Below, in pieces: positions 1-5,030 of a stretch of DNA of 5,096 nucleotides. The stretch's first letter is position 1. Each line of letters begins with the position of its first letter. A program made the position numbers and the translations under genes. Under the pieces are notes generated by a model, which worked only from the letters and a program-made list of their open reading frames with translations, was not told the DNA's origin and did no database searches. Source of the stretch: Candidatus Tectimicrobiota bacterium (lineage in GTDB: Bacteria; UBA8248); contig JACPCT010000140.1 of the NCBI GenBank assembly GCA_016184445.1, positions 1 through 5,096 on the forward strand, written 5' to 3'.

Positions 1-74
1 CGGGGGCGGTCCAGCTCGCCGGGGGCGCGGTGATCACCGCGGTCGGGGCTTCCTACTTCTTCTCCTCCCTCTGA
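1..74 (+). CDS. C-terminal end of a probable membrane protein (partial)
   Basis: Only the last 24 codons, ending in TGA at 72-74, lie in the window. Read from position 3 they encode a Gly/Ala-rich hydrophobic stretch (core LAGGAVITAVGASYFF) that ends with SSL. This looks like a final transmembrane helix followed by a very short tail. Such an ending occurs in many transporters, for example the last helix of EamA/DMT permeases, but too little remains to assign a family. The reading is supported by the hydrophobic run, by the stop and by the intrinsic terminator that begins 19 bases later. The upstream sequence would settle it. Confidence 0.5.
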   Translation, partial: GAVQLAGGAVITAVGASYFFSSL

Positions 75-92
75 GGCCGGGGCGGGGTCTGC

Positions 93-124
93 GCTCCCCT
101 GCCGCGCGGGGAGCCCGTTTTCTT
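93..124 (+). terminator. Rho-independent terminator after the partial membrane gene
   Basis: A perfect 7-bp stem, GCTCCCC (93-99) with GGGGAGC (108-114), encloses an 8-base loop. It is followed by a short T-rich run, GTTTTCTT, at 117-124. It lies 18 bases beyond the stop codon at 72-74 and ahead of the next gene's promoter-like site, as expected for the end of the upstream transcript. Confidence 0.7.
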
Positions 125-152
125 GTCCCCGGCGGAGGCGCGGTGGTATGCT
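123..152 (+). promoter_or_regulatory. Candidate sigma70-type promoter of the VOC gene
   Basis: TTGTCC at 123-128 matches 4 of 6 bases of the -35 consensus. An 18-base spacer leads to TATGCT at 147-152, which matches 4 of 6 bases of the -10 consensus. A TG at 144-145 gives an extended -10 element. A transcript starting near 160 would have a leader of about 55 bases before the ATG at 215. The site starts within the T-run of the preceding terminator. It was found by eye only; the base composition makes chance matches to AT-containing hexamers less likely but does not exclude them. Confidence 0.4.
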
Positions 153-214
153 CCCGGCGTCGCCATCGCCCCGGCCGGGGCGGGCCAGGCCTTGCGCTCC
201 CGAGGGGAGAGAAG

Positions 215-649
215 ATGCCCCTCATCAAGATGACCAAAGGCTCCATCGACATCGGCATCGTCGTGCAGGACTTGGACCGCGCCGCCAAGTTTTACGGGGG
301 CGTCCTCGGCCTCCCCATGGTCCGGGAGGTGGAGCTCACCCAGGAGAAGGCGCGCAAGGCGGGCTGCGCCTCGGGCCGCTTCCGCTTCAAGGCCTTCCAG
401 GCCGGGGAGGTGCAGCTCAAGGTGGTCCAGGCGGACGCCAACCCGCCGGCGGGCGGGGGAAAGGTGGATCGCTCCACCGGCTACCGCTACATCACCTTCT
501 CGGTGGAGAGCGTCGAGGAGACCGCCAGTGCCCTCAAGGCGGCGGGCGTCGATCTCGCGGGGGAAGTCACCGAGGTGGTGCCGGGCCGCTTCATCATCTT
601 CTTCCCGGATCCCGACGGCAACATGCTGGAGTGCGTGGGGCCGAAGTAG
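215..649 (+). CDS. VOC superfamily (glyoxalase/dioxygenase fold) protein
   Basis: The 144-residue product is the right length for a single VOC module built of two beta-alpha-beta-beta-beta halves. The first half opens with IDIGIVVQDLDRAAKFY (11-27) followed by VLGLPMV. The second half opens at YRYITFSVESVEETASALKAAGV (90-112) and ends with the typical FPDPDGNMLE strand (130-139). Family members include glyoxalase I, fosfomycin/bleomycin resistance proteins and extradiol dioxygenases; the substrate cannot be read from this sequence. The metal-ligand position usually filled by His in strand 1 is Asp12 here, and the corresponding position opening the second half carries an aromatic or hydrophobic residue (Y92/I93). 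Only the final acidic ligand, Glu139, is clearly kept, so it may be non-metal or use altered ligands. ATG 215 is preferred over upstream in-frame starts because the SD-like GAGGGGAG (202-209) precedes it and the upstream residues are Arg/Pro/Gly-rich and lack family similarity. It probably has its own promoter, and dedA follows after 110 bases. Confidence 0.88.
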   Translation: MPLIKMTKGSIDIGIVVQDLDRAAKFYGGVLGLPMVREVELTQEKARKAGCASGRFRFKAFQAGEVQLKVVQADANPPAGGGKVDRSTGYRYITFSVESVEETASALKAAGVDLAGEVTEVVPGRFIIFFPDPDGNMLECVGPK

Positions 650-759
650 GCGTGCCATGAAAACGCTGCCTTCTCCCCCACCCGCCGCTCCCGCACGGAA
701 GGGGCCAGAGGACCGCTCCGGCGCCCCCGCCCCCATTTCCTTCCGCATGGGAAGCCGGG

Positions 760-1377
760 ATGTTTGAAATCCTCCAGGCCTATCTGGCCGAGTTCACCTA
801 CGCGGGGATCTTCCTCGTCCTCTTCCTGTGCGGCCTGGGGCTGCCCGTCCCCGAGGACATCCCCATCCTGGTCTCGGGCTACCTCTCCCACCTGGGGACC
901 ATCCGCTTCTGGCCCGCCCTGGCGGTGAACCTGGCGGGGATCCTCCTCGGCGACCTCATGATCTTCTCCTTCGGGTACTGGATGGGCCCCCGGGCCCTGC
1001 AGCACCGGCTGATCCGGCTCGTGATGACCCCGCGGCGGGCCGCCAAGGTGACCCAGTTCTTCGCCAGGCACGGGAAGAAGGCCGTCTTCTTCGGGCGCTT
1101 CGTGGCCGGCCTGCGGGCGCCGCTCTTCCTCGCGGCGGGCGTCGCCCGGGTCCCCCCGCGGACCTTCTGCCTCATGGATGGCGCGGCCGCGCTGATCAGC
1201 GTCCCGGCGCTCTTCTCCCTCGCCTATTACTTCGGCGAGCAGCTGGACGCGCTGCGGGAGTTCTTGGGCGGCACCAAGAAGGTGATGGCGCTTCTGCTGG
1301 TGGCGGGAGCCGCCGTCTGGCTCGGGAGCCGCTTTCTGCTGCGCCGCTGGAGAGAAAGGAGAATCCCCGCCGCCTAG
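760..1377 (+). CDS. DedA / VTT-domain (SNARE-associated) inner-membrane protein
   Basis: The 205-residue polytopic membrane protein has hydrophobic segments near residues 14-30, 51-74, 108-130, 138-158 and 175-194, and an Arg-rich C-terminus that is probably cytoplasmic. It carries the family hallmarks: GLPVPEDIPIL (27-37) in the first re-entrant region with Glu32/Asp33, a LLGDLMIF segment (Asp65), and FFGRFVAGLRAPLFLAAGV (110-128). In the last, Arg113 and Arg119 have the six-residue spacing of the two essential arginines of E. coli YqjA. DedA proteins are linked to proton-motive-force homeostasis, and several act as flippases or transporters of undecaprenyl phosphate or phospholipids; which applies here cannot be told. 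The ATG at 760 follows a weak GGGAAG (749-754), and no in-frame upstream start is better. The 110-base gap after the VOC gene has no obvious promoter or terminator, so read-through from the VOC gene is possible. Its stop lies 6 bases from that of the convergent thrB. Confidence 0.92.
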   Translation: MFEILQAYLAEFTYAGIFLVLFLCGLGLPVPEDIPILVSGYLSHLGTIRFWPALAVNLAGILLGDLMIFSFGYWMGPRALQHRLIRLVMTPRRAAKVTQFFARHGKKAVFFGRFVAGLRAPLFLAAGVARVPPRTFCLMDGAAALISVPALFSLAYYFGEQLDALREFLGGTKKVMALLLVAGAAVWLGSRFLLRRWRERRIPAA

Positions 1378-1399
1378 GGGACCTCAGGAGGCGGCGGGG
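1365..1399. terminator. GC-rich hairpin spanning the dedA/thrB convergent junction
   Basis: CCCCGCCGCCT (1365-1375) and AGGCGGCGGGG (1389-1399) form a perfect 11-bp inverted repeat around a 13-base loop. The loop contains the rest of the dedA stop codon and part of the thrB stop codon, so the stem is made of the last codons of both genes. On the - strand the stem is followed by a pyrimidine run with scattered T's (ATTCTCCTTTCTCT), which makes it a moderate thrB terminator. On the + strand no T-run follows, so termination of dedA would need a factor or the hairpin alone. A competing hairpin, GGCGGGG (1393-1399) with CCCCGCC (1410-1416), overlaps it. Confidence 0.5.
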
Positions 1400-2334
1400 C
1401 GGGGGGCGTCCCCGCCGAGGACCATGGTGATGTCGGCGGCGTGGGCGCCGCGCGGGTCCGTCCGCAGGACGTGCATCCGGCAGCCGATCCCCTGGGCGAG
1501 GTAGACCTCCCGCATGGCGTTGCCCACGCGCCCTGGGTTCTGGGAGCAGATGGCCAGCACGCAGGGCCCCGCCCCGCTGATGCAGACCCCCAGCGCCCCC
1601 GCCTTGCGGGCAGCGGCGAAGACCTCCTCCAGCGGCCCCATCAGCCCGGCGCGGTAGGGCTGGTGGAGGCGGTCCTCCATGGCGTTCCGGAAGAGCGCGT
1701 CCTGCCCCGTGGCGAAGGCGGCGAGGAGCATGCTCACCCGCTGCACGTTGAAGATGGCGTCGGCCAGGGGGACCTGGCGGGGCAGCTTCTGGCGCGCGGC
1801 CTTCGTGCTCACCTCGAACGAGGGGACCACGATGACCCACAGGTAGCGATCCACCACCGGCGCCCGGGTGTAGACGGTGCGCCCCGCCGCGTCCACCGCC
1901 GAGATGCAGAACCCCCCCAGCAGGGCGGGCACGACGTTGTCCGGGTGCCCCTCCATCTCCACGGCGAGCTGGACGAGGTCGTCCATGGTGAGCGGCCCGC
2001 CGAGCATGAGGTTCGCCCCCACCAGGCCCCCCACCAGGGCGGCGGAGCTGCTCCCCAGGCCGCGGGCGAGGGGAATGTGGTTGCGCTGCTTCATCCACAG
2101 GCCGCGGAAGGGGCGGCCCGCCTTCTCGTACACCCGCTTCACCGCCTGGACGCTGATGTTCGACTCGTCGCGGGGGATGGTGTTCTTCCCCTCGCCCTCC
2201 ACCTGGATCGAGATGCCCCAGGGCAAATCGTCCAACTCGACCCGGTTGTAGAGCCGCAGCGCGACGCCCAGGGCGTCGAAGCCCGGGCCGAGGTTCGTGG
2301 TGCTCGCGGGAACCTGGACGCGGACAAGCGCCAC
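1384..2334 (-). CDS. thrB: Homoserine kinase (GHMP kinase family)
   Basis: The enzyme phosphorylates L-homoserine with ATP to O-phospho-L-homoserine, the substrate of threonine synthase, in the cytoplasm. The 316 residues match the usual length of about 300. All three GHMP motifs are present: VPASTTNLGPGFDALG near the N-terminus (8-23), the ATP-binding loop PLARGLGSSSAALVGG (88-103), and the C-terminal glycine loop CISGAGPCVLAI (251-262). EGHPDNVVPALLGG (128-141) is also characteristic of ThrB and separates it from mevalonate-type GHMP kinases. The start is GTG at 2334: the strong SD GAGGAGAG lies just upstream and the homology begins within a few residues. The frame remains open further upstream to an ATG at 2415, but that part overlaps the end of pncA and is Pro/Arg-rich. 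It is the last gene of the five-gene run, 25 bases after the pncA stop. No other threonine-pathway gene is in the window. Confidence 0.95.
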   Translation of the reverse strand: MALVRVQVPASTTNLGPGFDALGVALRLYNRVELDDLPWGISIQVEGEGKNTIPRDESNISVQAVKRVYEKAGRPFRGLWMKQRNHIPLARGLGSSSAALVGGLVGANLMLGGPLTMDDLVQLAVEMEGHPDNVVPALLGGFCISAVDAAGRTVYTRAPVVDRYLWVIVVPSFEVSTKAARQKLPRQVPLADAIFNVQRVSMLLAAFATGQDALFRNAMEDRLHQPYRAGLMGPLEEVFAAARKAGALGVCISGAGPCVLAICSQNPGRVGNAMREVYLAQGIGCRMHVLRTDPRGAHAADITMVLGGDAPRPAAS

Positions 2335-2359
2335 CGGATCTCTCCTCGCCCGCGGGGGG

Positions 2360-2938
2360 TCAGGCCGCGATGTCCCCGGAGCGGGCCACGGCGCAGCCCG
2401 CCCCGCGCATCTCATCGAGGGCGCGCGCGCCGTCGCCCGGCTTGAGGTCCACCGCCCGGACGGCGTCCTCGACGACGACCACTTCCAGGCCCTCCCGCCT
2501 TCCGTCGAGGGCGGTGGCCCGCACGCAATAGTCCGTCGCGAGGCCGCACACGAAAATCCGCCTCACCCCCCTGCTCCGGAGGTCCGCCGCGAGAGCCGTG
2601 CCCTCGAAGCCCGAGTAGGCGTCGGCGTCCCGGCGGGTGGCCTTGGAAACGATGAAGTCCACCCTCGAGGCGTCCATCCCGGCATGGAACCGCGCCCCCG
2701 GCGACCCCGCCACGCAGTGGGGCGGCCAGGCGCCGCCCTGGGCCTTGAACGACACATGGCCGGGGGGATGCCAGTCCCGCGTGGCCACCTTGAGCCACCC
2801 CGGCACCGCCAGGAGCCGGTTCACGGGCGCCACGACTTGGTCCCCTTCCCGCACCTCAAGGGCCCCCCCGGGGCAGAAATCCACCTGGAGGTCCACCGCG
2901 ACCAGGGCGTCCGACGCGCCCACGGCCAACCCGGGCAT
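2360..2938 (-). CDS. pncA: Nicotinamidase (isochorismatase-like hydrolase)
   Basis: It is predicted to hydrolyse nicotinamide to nicotinate and ammonia in the NAD salvage pathway, in the cytoplasm. The 192-residue product carries the whole PncA signature. VDLQVDFCPGGALEV (15-29) contains catalytic Asp16. ATRDWHPPGHVSF (52-64) contains metal ligands Asp55 and His57, and WPPHCVAGSPGARFH (71-85) contains ligand His74. Lys99 lies in SKATRRDADAYSGF, and GLATDYCVRATALDG (132-146) contains nucleophile Cys138 and the family's cis-peptide region. The combination DWHP, PPHCV and GLATDYCV points to nicotinamidase rather than isochorismatase or a carbamoylsarcosine amidase, although related pyrazinamide-type amidase activity is expected of the family. 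ATG 2938 follows a GGGAGGG SD. The gene starts 17 bases after the phosphatase stop and is followed 25 bases later by thrB, so co-transcription is likely. Confidence 0.93.
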   Translation of the reverse strand: MPGLAVGASDALVAVDLQVDFCPGGALEVREGDQVVAPVNRLLAVPGWLKVATRDWHPPGHVSFKAQGGAWPPHCVAGSPGARFHAGMDASRVDFIVSKATRRDADAYSGFEGTALAADLRSRGVRRIFVCGLATDYCVRATALDGRREGLEVVVVEDAVRAVDLKPGDGARALDEMRGAGCAVARSGDIAA

Positions 2939-2955
2939 CCCCGGCCCTCCCGGCG

Positions 2956-3420
2956 TCAGCGCTTGCCGTTGCGGAGAAAGGCGAGGAAGCCCTGGATCGC
3001 CTGCGTCAGCTCGCCGAAGTACTGGCGGTAGAAGAAGGCGGACTGCCCCTGGGGGTCCTTCATCGTATCGCCGGCCCCGCCGCCCGGCTTGAAGGCGGCC
3101 ATCTCGTCCACCTTGGAGAGCGCGTCGGGAAAGTTCATCTCGATGAAGTCCCGGTGCTCGGGGCCCATGATGACGATCCGGTCGGCCCAGTCCACCAGGT
3201 CGCGCGAGAGGGGGCGGGAGCGGTGCCGGCTCAGGTCCACGCCCGCGACCTCCGCCACCTTGATCGCTTCCACCGGGGAGGGGCTCCCGACGAAGGCGTG
3301 CGTCCCCGCCGACTGGACCTGGACGTCCTTGCGCCCCTCCCTCGACAGGAGCTTCCGCAGGAGGGCCTCGGCCATCGGCGAGCGGTTCATGTTCCCCGTG
3401 CAGACGAAGAGGATGTTCAC
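2956..3420 (-). CDS. Low-molecular-weight protein phosphatase
   Basis: The 154-residue cytoplasmic phosphatase uses a Cys nucleophile. The P-loop CTGNMNRS occupies residues 7-14 right at the N-terminus (Cys7 nucleophile, Arg13 phosphate binding, Ser14), followed by PMAEALL. SAGTHAF (37-43) is the usual conserved core strand, WADRIVIMGPEHRDFI (78-93) the next, and Asp122-Pro123 in KDPQGQ is the general-acid DP motif. Length and order fit the LMW-PTP / arsenate reductase-like fold. Two oddities: the second P-loop cysteine normally present (CxGNxCRS) is Asn12, and position 11 is Met where protein-arginine phosphatases of the YwlE type have Thr and classical LMW-PTPs have Ile or Leu. That favours phosphotyrosine-type over phosphoarginine substrates, by inference. 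The start codon is GTG (3420-3418), overlapping the preceding TGA as GTGA. It has no convincing SD, so translation is probably coupled to the upstream gene. No tyrosine kinase is visible nearby. Confidence 0.9.
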   Translation of the reverse strand: MNILFVCTGNMNRSPMAEALLRKLLSREGRKDVQVQSAGTHAFVGSPSPVEAIKVAEVAGVDLSRHRSRPLSRDLVDWADRIVIMGPEHRDFIEMNFPDALSKVDEMAAFKPGGGAGDTMKDPQGQSAFFYRQYFGELTQAIQGFLAFLRNGKR

Positions 3421-4247
3421 GGCGCCTGGGTCCCCCCGGAAGGCGCGGCGAAATCGATCCGTATGTCCAAAGCCTCGCCGTTGCCCGGCCCGCGGCGGAC
3501 CGCGACCGTGAGGGAGTCCCCGCTTTTCGAGAAAACCTCCTCGAACGCCTCCGGGGTGGCGACCGCCTTGCCCCCGGCCTGGAGGATGACGTCGCCCCGA
3601 CGCAGGCCGGCCCGCGCGGCGGGCGCGCCTTCCTCCACCTGGGAGACCAGCAGGCCCTCCGCCTTGCCGCCCCCGAAGAATTTGGCCAGGGCGGGAGTCA
3701 TGGCTTGAAGCACCAGGCCGAGCCGGCCGCGGTGCGCCGCCTGGGACTCCTCGCCCACCGGGATTGCCGCCCGGAGGGCTTCCGCCCTCGCGAAGATCGG
3801 CGCCTTCGTCCGCAGCGCCAGGGCGATGGCGTCCGACGGCCGGCTGTCAATCGAGAAGCTCCGCTCGGGCCCCTTGACGTCGATCAGGGCGAAGTAGGTG
3901 CCTCCCTTCAGCTCGGTGATCACCACGCGGAGCACCTCGCCCTTGAGCCCCCCGACGAGGTTCCGCATCAGGTCGTGGGTCATCGGGCGGGGCGGGGACA
4001 CCTTGTTCAGCTCCATCAGGATGGCCTGCGCCTCGGAGGGCCCCACCCATACGGGCAGGACCACGCCCGCCTTCTTCTCCTCCAAGAGGACGACAGGCTG
4101 CTGGTTCCGGGGGTCCACCATCACGCCCCGGACCTGCACCTCGCGGAGCGGGGCCTTCTCCTCCCCGGCCGGCGCCGGACGGGCGGCGGCGAGGAGCAAG
4201 GGGAGCGCAACCACAACGGTCCACCGGCTGAGGCGGGGCGCGCCCAT
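3417..4247 (-). CDS. Exported bifunctional-nuclease (DUF151) domain protein with C-terminal PDZ domain
   Basis: The 276-residue product has three parts. Residues 1-27 form a Sec-type signal peptide: basic PRLSRW, the hydrophobic core TVVVALPLLLAAA, then ARPAPA with likely cleavage before Gly28. Residues 34-160 match the DUF151/BFN domain: VQVRGVMVDPRNQQPVVLLE, LPVWVGPSEAQAI, PMTHDLMRNLVGGL, and IDSRPSDAIALALRTKAPIF. Residues 174-266 form a PDZ domain: GRLGLVL as the carboxylate-binding loop strand, then GLLVSQVEEGAPAARAGLRRGDVIL and AGGKAVATPEAFEEV. DUF151 proteins are usually single-domain cytoplasmic proteins; nuclease activity has been claimed for plant and some bacterial members but the domain's bacterial role is poorly known. 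Export plus a PDZ domain suggests a periplasmic protein-binding or envelope-quality-control role (inference). ATG 4247 is chosen for the GGGGGA SD seven bases upstream. An in-frame ATG at 4274 would add nine residues and still leave a signal peptide. The phosphatase gene overlaps its stop. Confidence 0.85.
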   Translation of the reverse strand: MGAPRLSRWTVVVALPLLLAAARPAPAGEEKAPLREVQVRGVMVDPRNQQPVVLLEEKKAGVVLPVWVGPSEAQAILMELNKVSPPRPMTHDLMRNLVGGLKGEVLRVVITELKGGTYFALIDVKGPERSFSIDSRPSDAIALALRTKAPIFARAEALRAAIPVGEESQAAHRGRLGLVLQAMTPALAKFFGGGKAEGLLVSQVEEGAPAARAGLRRGDVILQAGGKAVATPEAFEEVFSKSGDSLTVAVRRGPGNGEALDIRIDFAAPSGGTQAP

Positions 4248-4284
4248 AGACAATCCCCCGAGGCGGCTCAGCATTTCTGCGCCG

Positions 4285-4737
4285 CTAACGTTTTTCGGCG
4301 GTCGCCGGCCGGAACACGCATTCCGGAATGGAGAGATCCGCCCGCTGTCCCGGCTTCTCCTCCACCTTCGTCTCGAACACGCCGTCGCAATCGGCATCCA
4401 TCAGGGTGATGTCGAAGGGATACTTCCCATCCACGTCGATGTTGATGGCGAAGACGATGCCGTTGATGGACAGCGTCTCGAACTGGAACCCCCATTCGTC
4501 GACATACTGCTTGAAGAGGGTCTCGTCGCCCGGAATCCGGTCCGTGAGGTTCCGCCTCACCCATCCTAGGAACTTCGAGCGGGCCACGTTGGGGGCGTCG
4601 AACCCCTCGGCGCGGCGCGCGATGGGCCCTCCTTCCCCCGCGATTTCGGGGAGTCCCTGGGCGGTAGCGGGCGGCGCGGAAAAGGCTTGGAGGGCCAGCC
4701 AGCCGCCGAGCAAAAAGAGAACCCAAGGCTTGACCAT
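4285..4737 (-). CDS. Small exported protein of unknown function with tandem Asp-rich loops
   Basis: I do not recognise the family. The 150-residue product begins with a clear signal peptide: MVKPWVLFLLGGWLALQAFS then APPATA, with likely cleavage before Gln27. The predicted mature part is about 124 residues with no further membrane segment, so it should be periplasmic or secreted; there is no lipobox. A helical-looking amphipathic middle (51-81) is followed by beta-like sequence with two loops exactly 15 residues apart, N-I-D-V-D-G (99-104) and D-A-D-C-D-G (114-119), each followed by an aromatic residue two positions later. These resemble calcium-binding DxDxDG loops, but no acidic residue sits at the twelfth loop position, so they are not canonical EF-hands. 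Cys117 and Cys140 are the only cysteines and could form a disulfide. ATG 4737 follows GGTGGGG and immediately precedes the signal peptide; the frame is open to 4989 upstream but that part is Arg-rich and not protein-like. It is the first gene of the run, 37 bases before the DUF151-PDZ gene. Confidence 0.8.
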   Translation of the reverse strand: MVKPWVLFLLGGWLALQAFSAPPATAQGLPEIAGEGGPIARRAEGFDAPNVARSKFLGWVRRNLTDRIPGDETLFKQYVDEWGFQFETLSINGIVFAINIDVDGKYPFDITLMDADCDGVFETKVEEKPGQRADLSIPECVFRPATAEKR

Positions 4738-4776
4738 GCGGGAGACCCCACCGGAGCTCGCGGCGGAATGCCCGTC

Positions 4777-4822
4777 TTCAGGGGAAAATCCTTGAATCCA
4801 GGCCCTCCAAACGGCTTCAAGG
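4777..4822. repeat. Three TTCARGG heptamers upstream of the operon
   Basis: TTCAGGG at 4777-4783 (+), TTCAAGG read on the - strand at 4796-4790, and TTCAAGG at 4816-4822 (+) fall within 46 bases. The last two form a perfect 7-bp inverted repeat with a 19-base spacer. The first two form an imperfect 20-base dyad (4777-4796; 6 of 10 pairs match). The group lies between the candidate -10 and the first gene, so it could be an operator or a leader hairpin. The heptamer also occurs inside the VOC coding region (385-391), so chance occurrence is possible. Confidence 0.35.
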
Positions 4823-4847
4823 TAACACCCGCCGGAGGGGCAGGCAA
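4819..4847 (-). promoter_or_regulatory. Candidate promoter of the five-gene - strand operon
   Basis: Read on the - strand, TTGCCT (4847-4842) matches 4 of 6 bases of the -35 consensus. It is followed by a 17-base spacer and then TACCTT (4824-4819), which matches 3 of 6 bases of the -10 consensus. A TG dinucleotide one base upstream of that hexamer makes an extended -10. Transcription from about 4812 would give a leader of about 75 bases before the ATG at 4737. This is a by-eye call with an imperfect -10. The -10 hexamer overlaps one of the TTCARGG repeats. Confidence 0.35.
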
Positions 4848-4904
4848 GACGCCGCTTCCGCCGCGCCCGGCCTTCTCTCCAGCGGATAGCCCCCGCCCGC
4901 CGCC

Positions 4905-4931
4905 TTGACACACATGGCTCCCTGATACACC
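4905..4931 (+). promoter_or_regulatory. Candidate promoter of the gene starting at 5031
   Basis: A perfect TTGACA -35 hexamer is at 4905-4910. The best -10-like hexamer is TACACC at 4926-4931 (3 of 6 consensus matches), with a short 15-base spacer. The region between 4911 and 4940 is noticeably more AT-rich than its surroundings. The -35 is good and the -10 is weak, so this may be a regulated promoter or a chance match. It would leave a leader of about 90 bases. Confidence 0.35.
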
Positions 4932-5030
4932 TTTTCTTGTCGCAGGCTCTCCCCCTGGCAACTCGGAGAACCCTCGGAAAGGGCCCCACCGGCCGCGGCG
5001 CTGACCACCGCCGCAGGAGAAGCGCGCAGG

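Noticed and set aside
696..745. Inverted repeat CGGAAGG / CCTTCCG between the VOC gene and dedA, considered as a terminator
   Set aside because: The 7-bp arms are 36 bases apart, no T-run follows, and other GC-rich pairings compete inside the spacer.
53..748. Long - strand open frame opposite the VOC gene
   Set aside because: Its composition is a reverse-strand shadow of the VOC gene. The sense strand has an SD, a promoter-like site and clear VOC motifs.
657..767. A 36-codon + strand frame beginning MKTLPSPPPA between the VOC gene and dedA
   Set aside because: It has no SD, is Pro/Ala/Arg-rich low-complexity sequence, and overlaps the dedA start. It reads like intergenic DNA of high GC content.
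1441..2445. Long + strand open frame of 334 codons opposite thrB
   Set aside because: It is an antisense shadow of thrB created by G/C-rich third codon positions. Its translation is His/Arg/Pro/Gly-rich with no recognisable domain, while thrB carries all family motifs.
4738..4989. N-terminal extension of the exported orphan gene up to an ATG at 4989
   Set aside because: The extra 84 residues are Arg/Gly/Cys-rich without structure and would bury the signal peptide. The ATG at 4737 has an SD and directly precedes the signal peptide.
4738..5030. Possible riboswitch or small RNA in the divergent intergenic region
   Set aside because: No conserved riboswitch core could be matched by eye and no hairpin followed by a T-run was found, so only promoter-like sites and the heptamer repeats are reported.
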